A DNA stretch of 64,000 nucleotides from Candidatus Buchananbacteria bacterium CG10_big_fil_rev_8_21_14_0_10_33_19 (GCA_002773855.1 PEZY01000012.1:345671-409670), one strand, 5' to 3'. Positions 1 through 7,886 are shown, numbered from the stretch's first letter. Numbers and translations are program-made. Notes: generated by a model not told the origin, from the sequence alone.

Positions 1-877
1 CAAAAATATCATCTTGGTTGGGAATTTTAAATTTTCTAATAGTTTTATCATCTTTTCGCACTTCCACCTTGTTGTCTTCCATTTCAGCGGTTTCATCCTT
101 TAATTTTTTGGCCAATTTTCTCATTTTACCACCTTTATTGGCAAAGAAGTTGACTTTGTCTTTGCGATCCTGAATTTGTTTTTCTAGTTGAGCATTCTTC
201 TTTTGCTCTCGTTCTACTTGGCTGTTAATTTCTTCTAGGGCACTGTAATAGTCGCCCATGTATAATTCTAACTTTTGATTATGAATATTTAAATATAAAA
301 TAGCTTCAGTAAAACAATTTAAAAAATCGGCATCATGAGAAATAACAATCACGGTTTTTTGATACATAATCAAAAAAGTTAACAAATGATCAATACCTTC
401 TTTATCTAAATTATTAGTTGGCTCATCCAAAAGTAAAACGTCTGGCTTCTGAATCAAAGCGTAAGCTAAAAGCAATCTAGCTTGTTGACCACCGGATAAA
501 TCCCCCACTCGTCTATCTGTCGGCACAGTTAAATTAACCGCCTCCATGGCCTTATTAATTTCGCTATTAATATTTTTGGGAAGAACTTCAAAAGCGGTAG
601 CAAAATATTCGTCGATAGTTAAATCCAAATCTGCTCTAGCTATCACTTGCTTAGCAGTCCCAACTGTACCATTATTGGTCACGGAGATATTACCAGCATT
701 CGGTTTTAGCTCCCCAGTAATTAATTTAAACATAGTACTTTTACCAGCGCCATTTTGACCCATCAGGGTAACTTTAGCCCCTTTTCTAATACTAAAACTA
801 GCCTCGTTTAAAACCGGCTTTTTATGTAAGTATTCAAATGATACTTCATCAAATCTTAGGATTACTTCCTCACTCAT
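1..877 (-). CDS. ABC-F family ATPase (partial, C-terminus outside window)
   Basis: The frame opens at an ATG at 875-877 and runs off the left edge, so only about 292 N-terminal residues are visible. Seen: Walker A GQNGAGKST, signature LSGGQQAR followed by a DEPTNNLD Walker B, then a Lys/Glu-rich coiled linker after the first ATPase domain. This order (ABC domain, charged linker, no membrane segments) is diagnostic of ABC-F proteins, soluble ATPases that act on the ribosome in translation rescue or antibiotic protection. The subtype cannot be assigned without the second half. A consensus promoter and a leader terminator lie just upstream (see 889-914 and 947-975). Confidence 0.93.
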   Translation of the reverse strand, partial: MSEEVILRFDEVSFEYLHKKPVLNEASFSIRKGAKVTLMGQNGAGKSTMFKLITGELKPNAGNISVTNNGTVGTAKQVIARADLDLTIDEYFATAFEVLPKNINSEINKAMEAVNLTVPTDRRVGDLSGGQQARLLLAYALIQKPDVLLLDEPTNNLDKEGIDHLLTFLIMYQKTVIVISHDADFLNCFTEAILYLNIHNQKLELYMGDYYSALEEINSQVEREQKKNAQLEKQIQDRKDKVNFFANKGGKMRKLAKKLKDETAEMEDNKVEVRKDDKTIRKFKIPNQDDIF

Positions 878-888
878 AATTTTAAATT

Positions 889-914
889 AAAAAACAACTC
901 TTATAGTGGAGTTG
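889..914 (-). terminator. Intrinsic terminator inside the ABC-F leader (candidate attenuator)
   Basis: On the minus strand a 6-bp stem (CAACTC/GAGTTG, 8-nt loop) is followed directly by six U residues. It lies between the promoter at 947-975 and the ATG at 877, that is inside the approximately 62-nt leader of the ABC-F gene rather than behind any gene. A palindrome CAGATTTAAATCTG just 5' of it could form a competing structure. Premature termination is an established control of resistance ABC-F genes; its use here is inference. Confidence 0.65.
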
Positions 915-946
915 CAGATTTAAATCTGACTTTTAAATTGATCTTT

Positions 947-975
947 ATTATACATTAATTTTCATATAAAGTCAA
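947..975 (-). promoter_or_regulatory. Sigma70-type promoter of the ABC-F gene
   Basis: TTGACT at 970-975, a 17-nt spacer and TATAAT at 947-952 on the minus strand. Predicted transcription start is near 940, about 62 nt before the ABC-F ATG. Confidence 0.75.
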
Positions 976-980
976 TAATA

Positions 981-1016
981 AATAAAAACCTGCCAATAAT
1001 ATAGATAAAGACAGGT
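981..1016 (-). terminator. Terminator of the upstream minus-strand unit
   Basis: ACCTGTC and GGCAGGT (one G-U pair) enclose an AU-rich loop and are followed by a U-rich run on the minus strand. It ends the unit carrying the 71-aa membrane protein. Between that gene and this hairpin (1017-1181) lies about 165 nt without a convincing ORF. That stretch is richer in GC than its surroundings and holds short inverted repeats such as CTCAG...CTGAG around GTAC...GTAC. It may be a structured 3' UTR. Confidence 0.65.
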
Positions 1017-1181
1017 GTGAAGTGTGAGTTAAAGTCTATGAAAACATTTTGCAAGTCTTGACAATTTCTGATTTTAAGATTGCTAGGTCAACCTGTGGTG
1101 TCGAGTGCATAGTGACCGCTTCACCTCTTGTAACATCCTCAGTAATCGTTTTGTGTACGACGTTGTACCTGAGTCTCCTGG

Positions 1182-1397
1182 TTATTTAAAGCTGGTTAAT
1201 CTTAATTTTCTCAGGATTACCGTAATACTTAGAAACAAGAAAAAAAAGAAACTTTCAAAAATGGCCAGAAAAATATTACCCCTAATTATAAACATAAGCA
1301 CAAAAAATAAGAAAATTATTGTTGTTACTAGTATCAGCAGGTTCAAGAGGTCAACAATTAATATAAAAATATACGGAGTTTCATTGGTTTTTTTCAT
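1182..1397 (-). CDS. Small two-helix membrane protein, unknown function
   Basis: This is a 71-residue ORF with two strongly hydrophobic stretches (about residues 9-40 and 45-60) and a basic C-terminal end. It is supported by an AAGGA ribosome binding site 7 nt before the ATG and by a promoter (TTGACA, 17-nt spacer, TAGGTT) at 1434-1462. I do not recognise a family. An overlapping plus-strand ORF is less convincing because it lacks these signals. Confidence 0.55.
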   Translation of the reverse strand: MKKTNETPYIFILIVDLLNLLILVTTIIFLFFVLMFIIRGNIFLAIFESFFFFLFLSITVILRKLRLTSFK

Positions 1398-1433
1398 ATA
1401 TATTCCTTTTTAAGGTTCTACGCAATTAATAAT

Positions 1434-1462
1434 AACCTAGTATAAAAAACTATTTTTGTCAA
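1434..1462 (-). promoter_or_regulatory. Promoter for the 71-aa membrane protein
   Basis: TTGACA at 1457-1462 and TAGGTT at 1434-1439 with a 17-nt spacer on the minus strand. The start site would be near 1427, about 30 nt before the ATG. Confidence 0.5.
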
Positions 1463-1464
1463 TA

Positions 1465-2079
1465 TTACTCCGGCCATTCAGTGATTTGACCAATCTTAGT
1501 TTCAAAATGATCAGCTTTTCTAAGATTTCTGATTTGCTGAGTATTTAATAATTTAAAATGTTTAACTTCTACCAAATATTCTGGAATATAAAAAACATCA
1601 TCTGTTGTGTTCATCCAGTCCAATTTATCAAATCTTTTTAAATTAACCGGCAATGAATAACTTCTAAGATTTTTACGGCCAAATTTGTCAGTGTATTCAT
1701 GAAAATAACTCATTACTAATTCTCTAATAGAATTATAAATTGGTTCTCGATATCGCAAGGCCGCATGATTAGTTTTAGAGATAGCACCCCATTTGCCATA
1801 TTTTTTAAATAAGGCTACGACATGATCAAAATCATTTTTATTGGCAGTTAAATCAAGTAATAGCGGTTGTTCACCAGCTAGACGCAGAGCTAAAGCCGCT
1901 AAAACGGCTCCTTCTATACAATGACAGGTATTATTTTTTAAAACTGACATTGGTGACATGCAAGTATCACCGTTAGGCTCAAAATTTATGGGCATTTGAT
2001 CTAAAAAATCTTGAATTTTAGTTGGGCTGTTTAACTTTTTTAAAATTTTAAATTCTGCTATTGGTATTATATTTTTCAT
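1465..2079 (-). CDS. Transglutaminase-like (papain-fold) protein
   Basis: The protein has 204 residues and no signal peptide or membrane segment. A Cys in the motif NNTCHCIEGA, a His in FDHVVALFKK and an acidic or Asn position in the following KYGKWGAISKTNH segment match the Cys-His-Asp layout of transglutaminase-like cysteine proteins. The role is unknown; family members act as proteases, amidases or inactive binding proteins. A TATAAT lies exactly 6 nt before the ATG (2086-2091), which suggests a leaderless mRNA. It is a single gene diverging from the carboxypeptidase gene. Confidence 0.65.
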   Translation of the reverse strand: MKNIIPIAEFKILKKLNSPTKIQDFLDQMPINFEPNGDTCMSPMSVLKNNTCHCIEGAVLAALALRLAGEQPLLLDLTANKNDFDHVVALFKKYGKWGAISKTNHAALRYREPIYNSIRELVMSYFHEYTDKFGRKNLRSYSLPVNLKRFDKLDWMNTTDDVFYIPEYLVEVKHFKLLNTQQIRNLRKADHFETKIGQITEWPE

Positions 2080-2179
2080 AATAAAATTATATGTTTATCT
2101 TATTATAGCAAAATAATTTCTAATTATTTAATTATCTTTGCTTAGAATTGTTTACCATGTTACACTAAAAATAAAAGCT

Positions 2180-3430
2180 ATGAAAAATTTTATATTGTCA
2201 TTATTTATTATAACCACTGCTTTTGTCTTGCTAGCTCCACTTGACGCATCAGCAGCCACTACAAAAGTAAGCGCCGATGATTTATTTGGTCGTTTAGTCT
2301 TGCAGGTAGAAAACGGCAACAAACTCTGGTATATCAATCCTAAAACCAAAGAACGTTGGTATTTACATAATGATGACGATATCAATAATTTAATCCAGGA
2401 AGTCGGTATTACCCCAACAGTTGATGAGTTCTCACAATTAGCTACTCACGCTAGATACACTACCCCAAAAGTTTTATTAACTAAATACGCTGGTAGAATT
2501 ATAATTTCCCCCGAAGACAAAAATAAAACTTTCTTTTTAAACAAAGCCGACGGCATCTTATACGGCATTGGTGACTATAATTATTTTTATAATCAGATTG
2601 GTAAAGTGATTGCTGCCAGAATTAACGATAGTCTACTTCGTCAATTAAAAATGAATACAACAGAAAGTTATGATCCAACTTTCTATGGTATTGCCTATGC
2701 TAAATATGATGGTGAAAATATTACTTCAGCTAATAAATATAGTCAAAGTGTTCTACCTTTAGCCTCTTTGTCTAAGGTTATGACTGCTATGGTGTTTTTA
2801 GATTCTGAATTTGATTGGGATGAGGAAGTAACCATTACTCAAGACGAAATTGATTATCCTTGTACTTTGCAACTCTGTGGTACAACCAGTGAAATAGACT
2901 TAAGAGTTGGTGATCGCATTAAAATTAAAGATTTGTGGGTGGGTATGCTGGCAGCCTCATCTAACCAGTCTGCTTATATTTTGGCCAATCACAGCGGTAC
3001 TTCGACTGAATCTTTTGTTAAAAATATGAATAAAAAAGCCAAAGAGCTTGGACTTAAAAAAACCAAATTTATTGAAATGAGCGGTTTATCCGCTGACAAT
3101 GTATCTACTGCTGAAGAATTTGCTAAAATAGCTAAGACAGCCTTTGCTGACCTTAGAATAGCTGATGCTACTGGCAGTACCAATTATACCTTTAATGTTA
3201 TTCAATCAAATGGCACTACTAGATCAGTAACCGTTAACAATAGAAATTACAGTTTATTGGCTATGGGACCTAGAGCCAGCAAAAGTGGCTACTTGGTAGA
3301 AGCTCAAAGGAATGCGGTGATAGAAAAGAATGGTGAGATTATTATCGCTATGCATTGCTATTCTCTAGATCAAAGAAATTCTATAATTAGTAACTTAATT
3401 AATGCCGGATCATTAGCCCTAGCCAATTAA
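2180..3430 (+). CDS. D-alanyl-D-alanine carboxypeptidase (peptidase S11, PBP5-type)
   Basis: I prefer the start at 2180, which gives 416 residues beginning with a clear signal peptide (MKNFILSLFI, cleavage near ASA-A); a start at 2138 would put 14 residues before it. Active-site motifs of penicillin-binding serine peptidases are present: SLSK (residues 196-199), SSN (260-262) and KSG near the C-terminus, the last replacing the usual KTG. It should trim stem peptides of peptidoglycan outside the membrane. The 150 residues before the catalytic domain hold a module with WYINP and RWYLHN motifs of unknown role. A possible promoter is TTGCTT, 17 nt, TACACT ending at 2165. Confidence 0.9.
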   Translation: MKNFILSLFIITTAFVLLAPLDASAATTKVSADDLFGRLVLQVENGNKLWYINPKTKERWYLHNDDDINNLIQEVGITPTVDEFSQLATHARYTTPKVLLTKYAGRIIISPEDKNKTFFLNKADGILYGIGDYNYFYNQIGKVIAARINDSLLRQLKMNTTESYDPTFYGIAYAKYDGENITSANKYSQSVLPLASLSKVMTAMVFLDSEFDWDEEVTITQDEIDYPCTLQLCGTTSEIDLRVGDRIKIKDLWVGMLAASSNQSAYILANHSGTSTESFVKNMNKKAKELGLKKTKFIEMSGLSADNVSTAEEFAKIAKTAFADLRIADATGSTNYTFNVIQSNGTTRSVTVNNRNYSLLAMGPRASKSGYLVEAQRNAVIEKNGEIIIAMHCYSLDQRNSIISNLINAGSLALAN

Positions 3431-3443
3431 ATTAAACCCAGTA

Positions 3444-3485
3444 AAAAACAAAAAACTGATATAAACAATCGGTTTTTTGTTTTGC
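3444..3485. terminator. Bidirectional terminator
   Basis: A 16-bp stem (about 3445-3460 with 3468-3483) has A-runs on one arm and T-runs on the other. It can stop the carboxypeptidase transcript on the plus strand and the helicase operon on the minus strand. Confidence 0.8.
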
Positions 3486-3489
3486 TAAT

Positions 3490-5136
3490 TTAAAATTGAT
3501 CCATAAATAATCTAACTATTCGTAATTCCTGATAAGAGAACGACTCCCCTAATATTTCTCGCACTGGCGTTAATGATCGACCGCCGCTATGTTCAAAGGC
3601 TGTTTGAATGGTCGAAAATCGCTCTGAATCTGGCCTCAGATGTTCGATGTTTAATTCATCACCTCGAGCTCGTAACTTCTCTAGATGGCCAAATATAGTA
3701 CTATCGGTCATACCTCGGCGATTAGCAATTTCTTTAATTGATAATCCTTTGTCTAATAAATTTTTAGTTTCCAAATAAGTAGCACCAGGCACTTTTTTAA
3801 TTGATACAGCTTTTTCTTTTTCAGTTGGTAAGATTGAATTTAAATAGGCTTGTTGGTCTTTTTCTAAAGCACTAGCACTTAAAGTTCGTATTCTTTCCTT
3901 AGCTTCTTGAGAATTAGCCAATAATTGCTTATCTAGTTCTAGCACTTCTTCATTAACTCTTAAAGCCATCTTATTAATCCCCTTTAATTTAATGCCTGAT
4001 AATGTTCGTACTCGTGATAGGGCCACATAACCCATGCCTTGAACAAAAGATTTAGACAAATCAATTTCAGCACTATCCAAACTCATGCCCTGACTTTTAT
4101 GAACGGTAATCGCCCATGCTAATCGTAAAGGTATTTGAACAATTTCTGCTTTAATACTTCCCTCGTCTTCAATAATCCAACTCATTGGTGCAGCCACAAT
4201 TTGTTTATCAGAATAGGTTTCTACGATGGGAAAGCCCTCTTCGCTAAAATCCACTACATATCCTAAAGTACCATTAACATAGCCAGCTTCAAAGTTATTC
4301 TTAACAAACATCACTTTGGCTCCTTTTTTAATATACAATTTTTCTGGTGCCAAACAACCTTTTTTTAGGGCCTCAGCTAAAGCTTCTTTACCGTTATAAC
4401 GCATCGAATAGCAAAATGTTTTACCAGCAATATTATTTAATTCTAATTCATTAATACTATCTACATCAATATTATGAGTATATAATTTAGTAGTGTCAGT
4501 ATTAAATTCACTGTTACTACTATTTATTTCTAATTTAGAAATGAGTTTTTGATCACAAGTATTAGAACGAATACCATTTAAAATTTTTATTAGGGTTTTA
4601 TCTTCTTGACGATGTTGTTCGTCTAAGTAGCAAATTTTAAGATCCATATTTTGCCAAATATCAGACTCAGAAATAAAATTTGATTTTTCTTGGGTGTTGC
4701 TAACTGGCGGTAACTGAAAAAAATCACCACACATTATTACTTGAATACCACCAAAAGGTCTATCGTCATTTTTAAAGCGACGACAGATTTGATTAATTAA
4801 ATCTAACTGAAAAGAATGAAGCATTGAAACTTCATCAATTATTAATACTTTGGCCGATTTTAGACGATTAACTAAATGTCGTTTTTTAAGGATTTTGCGC
4901 ATTTCCTTATTACTAATACTATCGTGTACACCCATACCCGACCAAGAATGAATGGTCATGCCGTTCATATGAGTAGCGGCGATACCGGTTGAAGCTGTGA
5001 CGCCAACTGCTACGCCTTTAGATTTTAAATAATTAATATATTTATTAAGCAAATATGTTTTACCACTACCAGCTGGGCCAGTTAAACATACATTTTGACC
5101 CAACTTTAATATATTAAAAGCCGTTTTTTGATCCAT
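3490..5136 (-). CDS. PIF1/RecD-like DNA helicase with C-terminal HTH domain
   Basis: This is a 548-residue superfamily 1B helicase. Seen: Walker A GPAGSGKT (20-27), a Walker B motif of IIDEVSM, GDFFQLPPV, and near residue 350-400 the motif AITVHKSQGMSLD with VALSRVRTLSG, as in PIF1/RecD2 helicases. The last 110 residues hold a helix-turn-helix (LSIKEIANRRGMTDSTIFGHLEKL) of the HTH_40 type found at the end of some helicases. It is the last gene of the AbrB-like/TspO operon, two bases after the preceding gene, and ends at the bidirectional terminator. Confidence 0.9.
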   Translation of the reverse strand: MDQKTAFNILKLGQNVCLTGPAGSGKTYLLNKYINYLKSKGVAVGVTASTGIAATHMNGMTIHSWSGMGVHDSISNKEMRKILKKRHLVNRLKSAKVLIIDEVSMLHSFQLDLINQICRRFKNDDRPFGGIQVIMCGDFFQLPPVSNTQEKSNFISESDIWQNMDLKICYLDEQHRQEDKTLIKILNGIRSNTCDQKLISKLEINSSNSEFNTDTTKLYTHNIDVDSINELELNNIAGKTFCYSMRYNGKEALAEALKKGCLAPEKLYIKKGAKVMFVKNNFEAGYVNGTLGYVVDFSEEGFPIVETYSDKQIVAAPMSWIIEDEGSIKAEIVQIPLRLAWAITVHKSQGMSLDSAEIDLSKSFVQGMGYVALSRVRTLSGIKLKGINKMALRVNEEVLELDKQLLANSQEAKERIRTLSASALEKDQQAYLNSILPTEKEKAVSIKKVPGATYLETKNLLDKGLSIKEIANRRGMTDSTIFGHLEKLRARGDELNIEHLRPDSERFSTIQTAFEHSGGRSLTPVREILGESFSYQELRIVRLFMDQF

Positions 5137-5138
5137 AA

Positions 5139-5720
5139 TTATTTACCCTTAAAGCTATTATGATCATTAAATTTTTCTGTCCACTCCTGTGGGTTGCCGT
5201 AATCAGCAAAATCTTTATACCAATTATGATAATTCTTAGGCTTATTGGCTGCTTTAACTGGACACCAATATCTTTCGGTCCGAGCACCAATTTCTGTAGC
5301 ATAGGACAGTAAACCATTAACGTAACTACAATACAGACAATTAAACTTTTGAATAATATTTAAATAATCCAAAAATTTACGATCATAAATAAAATGATCT
5401 TTGCGTTTTACTTGTGGTATTTGATACAAAGTAAAGGCGGTTAAATTATAAAAAGTAATAAATAAATCCAGTAAAGCTACTGGGAAAATCATCATATAAA
5501 TAAACGGTATGGAAGCAAAATGCCGAATATGTCTAGGAATAATATATTTCCAAGTGGGTATTTTAAATTTTTTGTTTTTATTTCTAGTTTTTTCAAAAAA
5601 AACAATAGCACTTTTTCTGATAGAAAAGCCATATTTACCAGATAATCTGGTATATTCTGATTTTAAAGCCTCATTTAACGAATCTATTTTTTCGATTATC
5701 TGTTTGATTTTTGATTCCAT
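5139..5720 (-). CDS. Conserved hypothetical membrane protein with CxxC motif
   Basis: The protein has 193 residues, with one or two hydrophobic helices around residues 65-95. After them comes a Cys-rich stretch, FNCLYCSYVNGL, and RTERYWCPVKAA further on. Three Cys in this arrangement suggest a metal site or redox pair. I recall similar CxYCSY...RTExYWCP proteins in diverse bacteria, without a known function. It lies between tspO (3 nt away) and the helicase gene, so it is probably cotranscribed. Confidence 0.75.
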   Translation of the reverse strand: MESKIKQIIEKIDSLNEALKSEYTRLSGKYGFSIRKSAIVFFEKTRNKNKKFKIPTWKYIIPRHIRHFASIPFIYMMIFPVALLDLFITFYNLTAFTLYQIPQVKRKDHFIYDRKFLDYLNIIQKFNCLYCSYVNGLLSYATEIGARTERYWCPVKAANKPKNYHNWYKDFADYGNPQEWTEKFNDHNSFKGK

Positions 5721-5723
5721 ATT

Positions 5724-6119
5724 TTATTTATTTAGATAAGTAATTGTTAATTGTAATATAGTAGCAAATGACACCCAAGCCAAATATGGAATTTGGATAT
5801 AAGTAATCCAGCGAGCATATGGATAAATAGCTATCATCGCCCAAATTAGAGTAATTAAAACCAATAATATATCAATGGCCGCTAAAATGTTATTTTTTAA
5901 GCCAAATTGGAGTGGTGTAAACGATAAATTAAAAATAATATTCAAAACAAATGGCAACAAAACTATTAGAGCAATTTCTTTTTTTAAAGCCATATAAAAA
6001 ACTTTACCAAAAGATATTACAATCAAAGCATACAAAAATGTCCAGACTGGGCCAAATAGCCAAGCTGGTGGTGACCAAGTAGGTTTAATTAATTGCGAGT
6101 ACCAATTATAGGTTTGCAT
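5724..6119 (-). CDS. tspO: TspO/MBR family protein
   Basis: The protein has 131 residues and five predicted membrane helices. The N-terminal SPPAWLFGPVWTFLY and the C-terminal PYLAWVSFATILQLTI signatures are those of TspO, the tryptophan-rich sensory protein or translocator protein that binds porphyrins and cholesterol-like ligands. It is slightly shorter than typical members (about 150-160). It is the second gene of an operon that starts with an AbrB-like regulator 15 nt upstream. A tetrapyrrole or stress-response role is known for the family; nothing here fixes the ligand. Confidence 0.92.
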   Translation of the reverse strand: MQTYNWYSQLIKPTWSPPAWLFGPVWTFLYALIVISFGKVFYMALKKEIALIVLLPFVLNIIFNLSFTPLQFGLKNNILAAIDILLVLITLIWAMIAIYPYARWITYIQIPYLAWVSFATILQLTITYLNK

Positions 6120-6134
6120 AAAAGTATAAATTAA

Positions 6135-6311
6135 TTATTTTTTTGTCCAGTCTTTAATAGAAATACCCAGTCCACTTTTTTTGACAATCACCTTTTGACC
6201 TTCACGCCATTTTAAATCTCTAATAATTTGAATTGGCACAGTGATAGTAAAACTAACACCTCGGCCAGTTTTACCAAGTTTTCTGATATTTTGTTTGTTT
6301 AATTTTCTCAT
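6135..6311 (-). CDS. AbrB/MazE/SpoVT-type DNA-binding protein (58 aa)
   Basis: This small ORF is 58 codons long. The sequence runs KLGKTGRGVSFTVTIPIQIIRDLKWREGQKVIV, which is the swapped-hairpin AbrB fold: a beta strand, the TIP motif, a short helix, WREGQKV, and a last strand. Such proteins are transition-state regulators or antitoxins that bind DNA as dimers. No toxin gene follows; tspO does, 15 nt later. Three tandem 12-bp palindromic units lie just upstream and make autoregulation likely. Confidence 0.78.
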   Translation of the reverse strand: MRKLNKQNIRKLGKTGRGVSFTITVPIQIIRDLKWREGQKVIVKKSGLGISIKDWTKK

Positions 6312-6332
6312 ATATTTTAGATAATTCTAGGT

Positions 6333-6368
6333 CCAGAGATATCTCCGGAGATATCTCTGGAGATGGCT
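6333..6368. promoter_or_regulatory. Triple 12-bp palindromic repeat, probable operator
   Basis: Three consecutive 12-bp units, CCAGAGATATCT, CCGGAGATATCT and CTGGAGATGGCT, fill 6333-6368. The first 28 bases (6333-6360) form a perfect palindrome containing GAGATATCTC twice (6336-6345, 6348-6357), 12 bp apart centre to centre. A TATAAT -10 box (minus strand, 6371-6376) lies 2 bp away, so the repeats cover the predicted transcription start and early leader of the AbrB-like operon. Confidence 0.75.
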
Positions 6369-6479
6369 TTATTATAACTCATTTATCATAATAAAAAAAC
6401 CAAGAATTTTATATTATTGGTTAAATCTATTTTGTCAATTATATTGATTATTTTAATAAATAAAAAAAGTCCCTTCAAC

Positions 6480-6650
6480 CGCCTGGCAGAGACAAAGAAT
6501 TCAAGATTTAATACCCGCCGGCCGGTAGGGTTGGTGGTCAATGCTCCCTAAGGTCGCATCACCAGATCGCTCGCCTTATTTGCTTCGGCTTCCGCCTCAC
6601 TCATGGCTCACTTCCAACCCGTTCGAATCCCATCTGATCTTCAAACAAAA
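6480..6650 (-). repeat. tRNA-associated structured element, copy A (core 6528-6620)
   Basis: This is a GC-rich, non-coding stretch downstream of tRNA-Gln. The core is closed by GGGTTGG/CCAACCC (6614-6620 with 6528-6534 on the minus strand), continues with AAGTGA, and holds a 3' sub-hairpin around GATGCGACC...GGGAGCATT (6537-6560). Copies B (19174-19265) and C (19452-19535) have the same layout. GTTCGAATCCC at 6621-6631 is an exact inverted copy of part of the tRNA-Gln T arm (6698-6708). The unit ends in a weak hairpin plus U-run near 6465. Confidence 0.55.
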
Positions 6651-6652
6651 TT

Positions 6653-6681
6653 AAAAACACTGGCATTAAGCCAGTGTTTTT
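6653..6681 (-). terminator. Long hairpin terminator after tRNA-Gln
   Basis: A perfect stem, AAAAACACTGGC with GCCAGTGTTTTT, has a 5-nt loop. With one bulge it extends to about 20 bp through the AU-rich flanks almost up to the tRNA 3' end. It works in both directions. Confidence 0.8.
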
Positions 6682-6687
6682 AATTTG

Positions 6688-6758
6688 TTCGGGGGCAGGG
6701 ATTCGAACCCCGATAGCCAGGACCAAAACCTGGAGTCCTACCATTAGACGACCCCCGA
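6688..6758 (-). tRNA. tRNA-Gln (anticodon TTG)
   Basis: A cloverleaf can be read on the minus strand. The 7-bp acceptor is TCGGGGG/CCCCCGA with discriminator A, the anticodon stem CCAGG/CCTGG holds loop TTTTGGT (anticodon TTG), and the T arm is GGGGTTCGAATCCC. No CCA is encoded (AAC follows). Confidence 0.93.
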
Positions 6759-6773
6759 ATAACGGCAAGAAGA

Positions 6774-6881
6774 TTACTTGCCCATTTTATATTTGCCAGC
6801 TGTACCTTGCTTTCCTTTAGCTTTTTCTCGCCATTTTAGCTTGGGAACCTTTGCTCGTGGATCTCGTTTTGTCTTAGCCAT
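6774..6881 (-). CDS. Very small basic protein (35 aa), unknown
   Basis: The 35-codon ORF is one third Lys/Arg and begins MAKTKRDPRAKVPKLKW. It lies between ftsX and tRNA-Gln on the same strand. The composition resembles tiny ribosome-associated basic proteins (for example Thx-like), but I cannot assign a family. No good Shine-Dalgarno sequence is seen. It may ride on the ftsX transcript. Confidence 0.5.
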   Translation of the reverse strand: MAKTKRDPRAKVPKLKWREKAKGKQGTAGKYKMGK

Positions 6882-6957
6882 AAATTTATGTTTTTTAAAA
6901 ACTCCCCAAAATTAAGGAGCATTAACAATATAACAGATAACTGACAAAAAATCAAGG

Positions 6958-7875
6958 CTAGACCTTTAAATACTTGCCCAGTGCCAAGCTACTGCTTATT
7001 ATATTTAATAAAATAATACCTACTAACTGACTACCAAATATAGCTATAAAATTAGCATTAAAATAACCAACTAGATCAACATTTACTCCAGCAAAAAAGT
7101 TATTTAAGTGAGGTTGTATTAATGACAATATAAAATAAATAACGCTAATAGCTATACCACAAGCAATTACCCCAGAAAATATATTTTCCAAAATAAATGG
7201 CGACCTAATAAAACTATTACTAGCACCAACTAATTTCATAATGCCAATTTCTTGCTGATGAGTAAAAATAGCAATTCTGACGGTATTAAAAACAATTAAT
7301 ATAGCAATAATTATAAACATAAATGTTACTATCCAAGCTCCCCTTTTAACATTGTTGGTAATAGTATTAATATTATCAATGGCACTATGATGATCATCAT
7401 AGCCCTTCTTTTCGATTAAATCCGAGTAAGCTGGATTGTCTATGGCTTTTAATATTTCTGAATAATCGTTTAAATTTTTGGCTTTAACAATTAATGTTGC
7501 TCCCAGTGGATTGCCAGACAGCTCTTGTAATACTTCCTGAATAACAGTGTCATCCTTTCGACGTTCAGTAAACACTCTTAAATTTTCATCTGGTGAAATA
7601 TAAGTAATTTTTTCTACCTGAAGTAGGGTTTCTATATGTGATTTAACTTCGGCAATTTTAGTTTCCCTAACATCTTGCTTAAAATAAACAGAGACATCTA
7701 TTTTGTCTTTAACCGCAGCAATAGCTGAATCGGAAATAGCATTAATTACCACCAAAAAATTAATCGATAAAAAAGTTAGAGCAATGATAAAAATTGTCGC
7801 TAGTGACAACCAAATATTACGCCAAAAAGATTGAATGGCGAAAATTATACTACGTTTTGCTGTTATTAAAATCAT
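6958..7875 (-). CDS. ftsX: Cell division protein FtsX (permease-like)
   Basis: The protein has 305 residues: an N-terminal membrane helix (about 22-45), a large extracellular domain, and three C-terminal helices, as in FtsX. Conserved features include IFTHQQEIGIMKLVGASNSFIRSPF in the helix 2-3 loop. With FtsE it forms the ABC-like complex that activates peptidoglycan hydrolases at the septum. It lies 11 nt downstream of ftsE in one operon. Confidence 0.95.
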   Translation of the reverse strand: MILITAKRSIIFAIQSFWRNIWLSLATIFIIALTFLSINFLVVINAISDSAIAAVKDKIDVSVYFKQDVRETKIAEVKSHIETLLQVEKITYISPDENLRVFTERRKDDTVIQEVLQELSGNPLGATLIVKAKNLNDYSEILKAIDNPAYSDLIEKKGYDDHHSAIDNINTITNNVKRGAWIVTFMFIIIAILIVFNTVRIAIFTHQQEIGIMKLVGASNSFIRSPFILENIFSGVIACGIAISVIYFILSLIQPHLNNFFAGVNVDLVGYFNANFIAIFGSQLVGIILLNIISSSLALGKYLKV

Positions 7876-7886
7876 TTAAGTATTTG

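Noticed and set aside
1105..1413. Plus-strand ORF of 102 codons
   Set aside because: No ribosome binding site or promoter, basic low-complexity composition, and the opposite strand has a membrane protein with promoter and binding site.
6590..6640. Possible plus-strand tRNA T arm (CCCGTTCGAATCCC)
   Set aside because: The flanking bases do not pair as a T stem and no acceptor, D or anticodon arms are present; it is an inverted copy of the nearby tRNA-Gln T arm.
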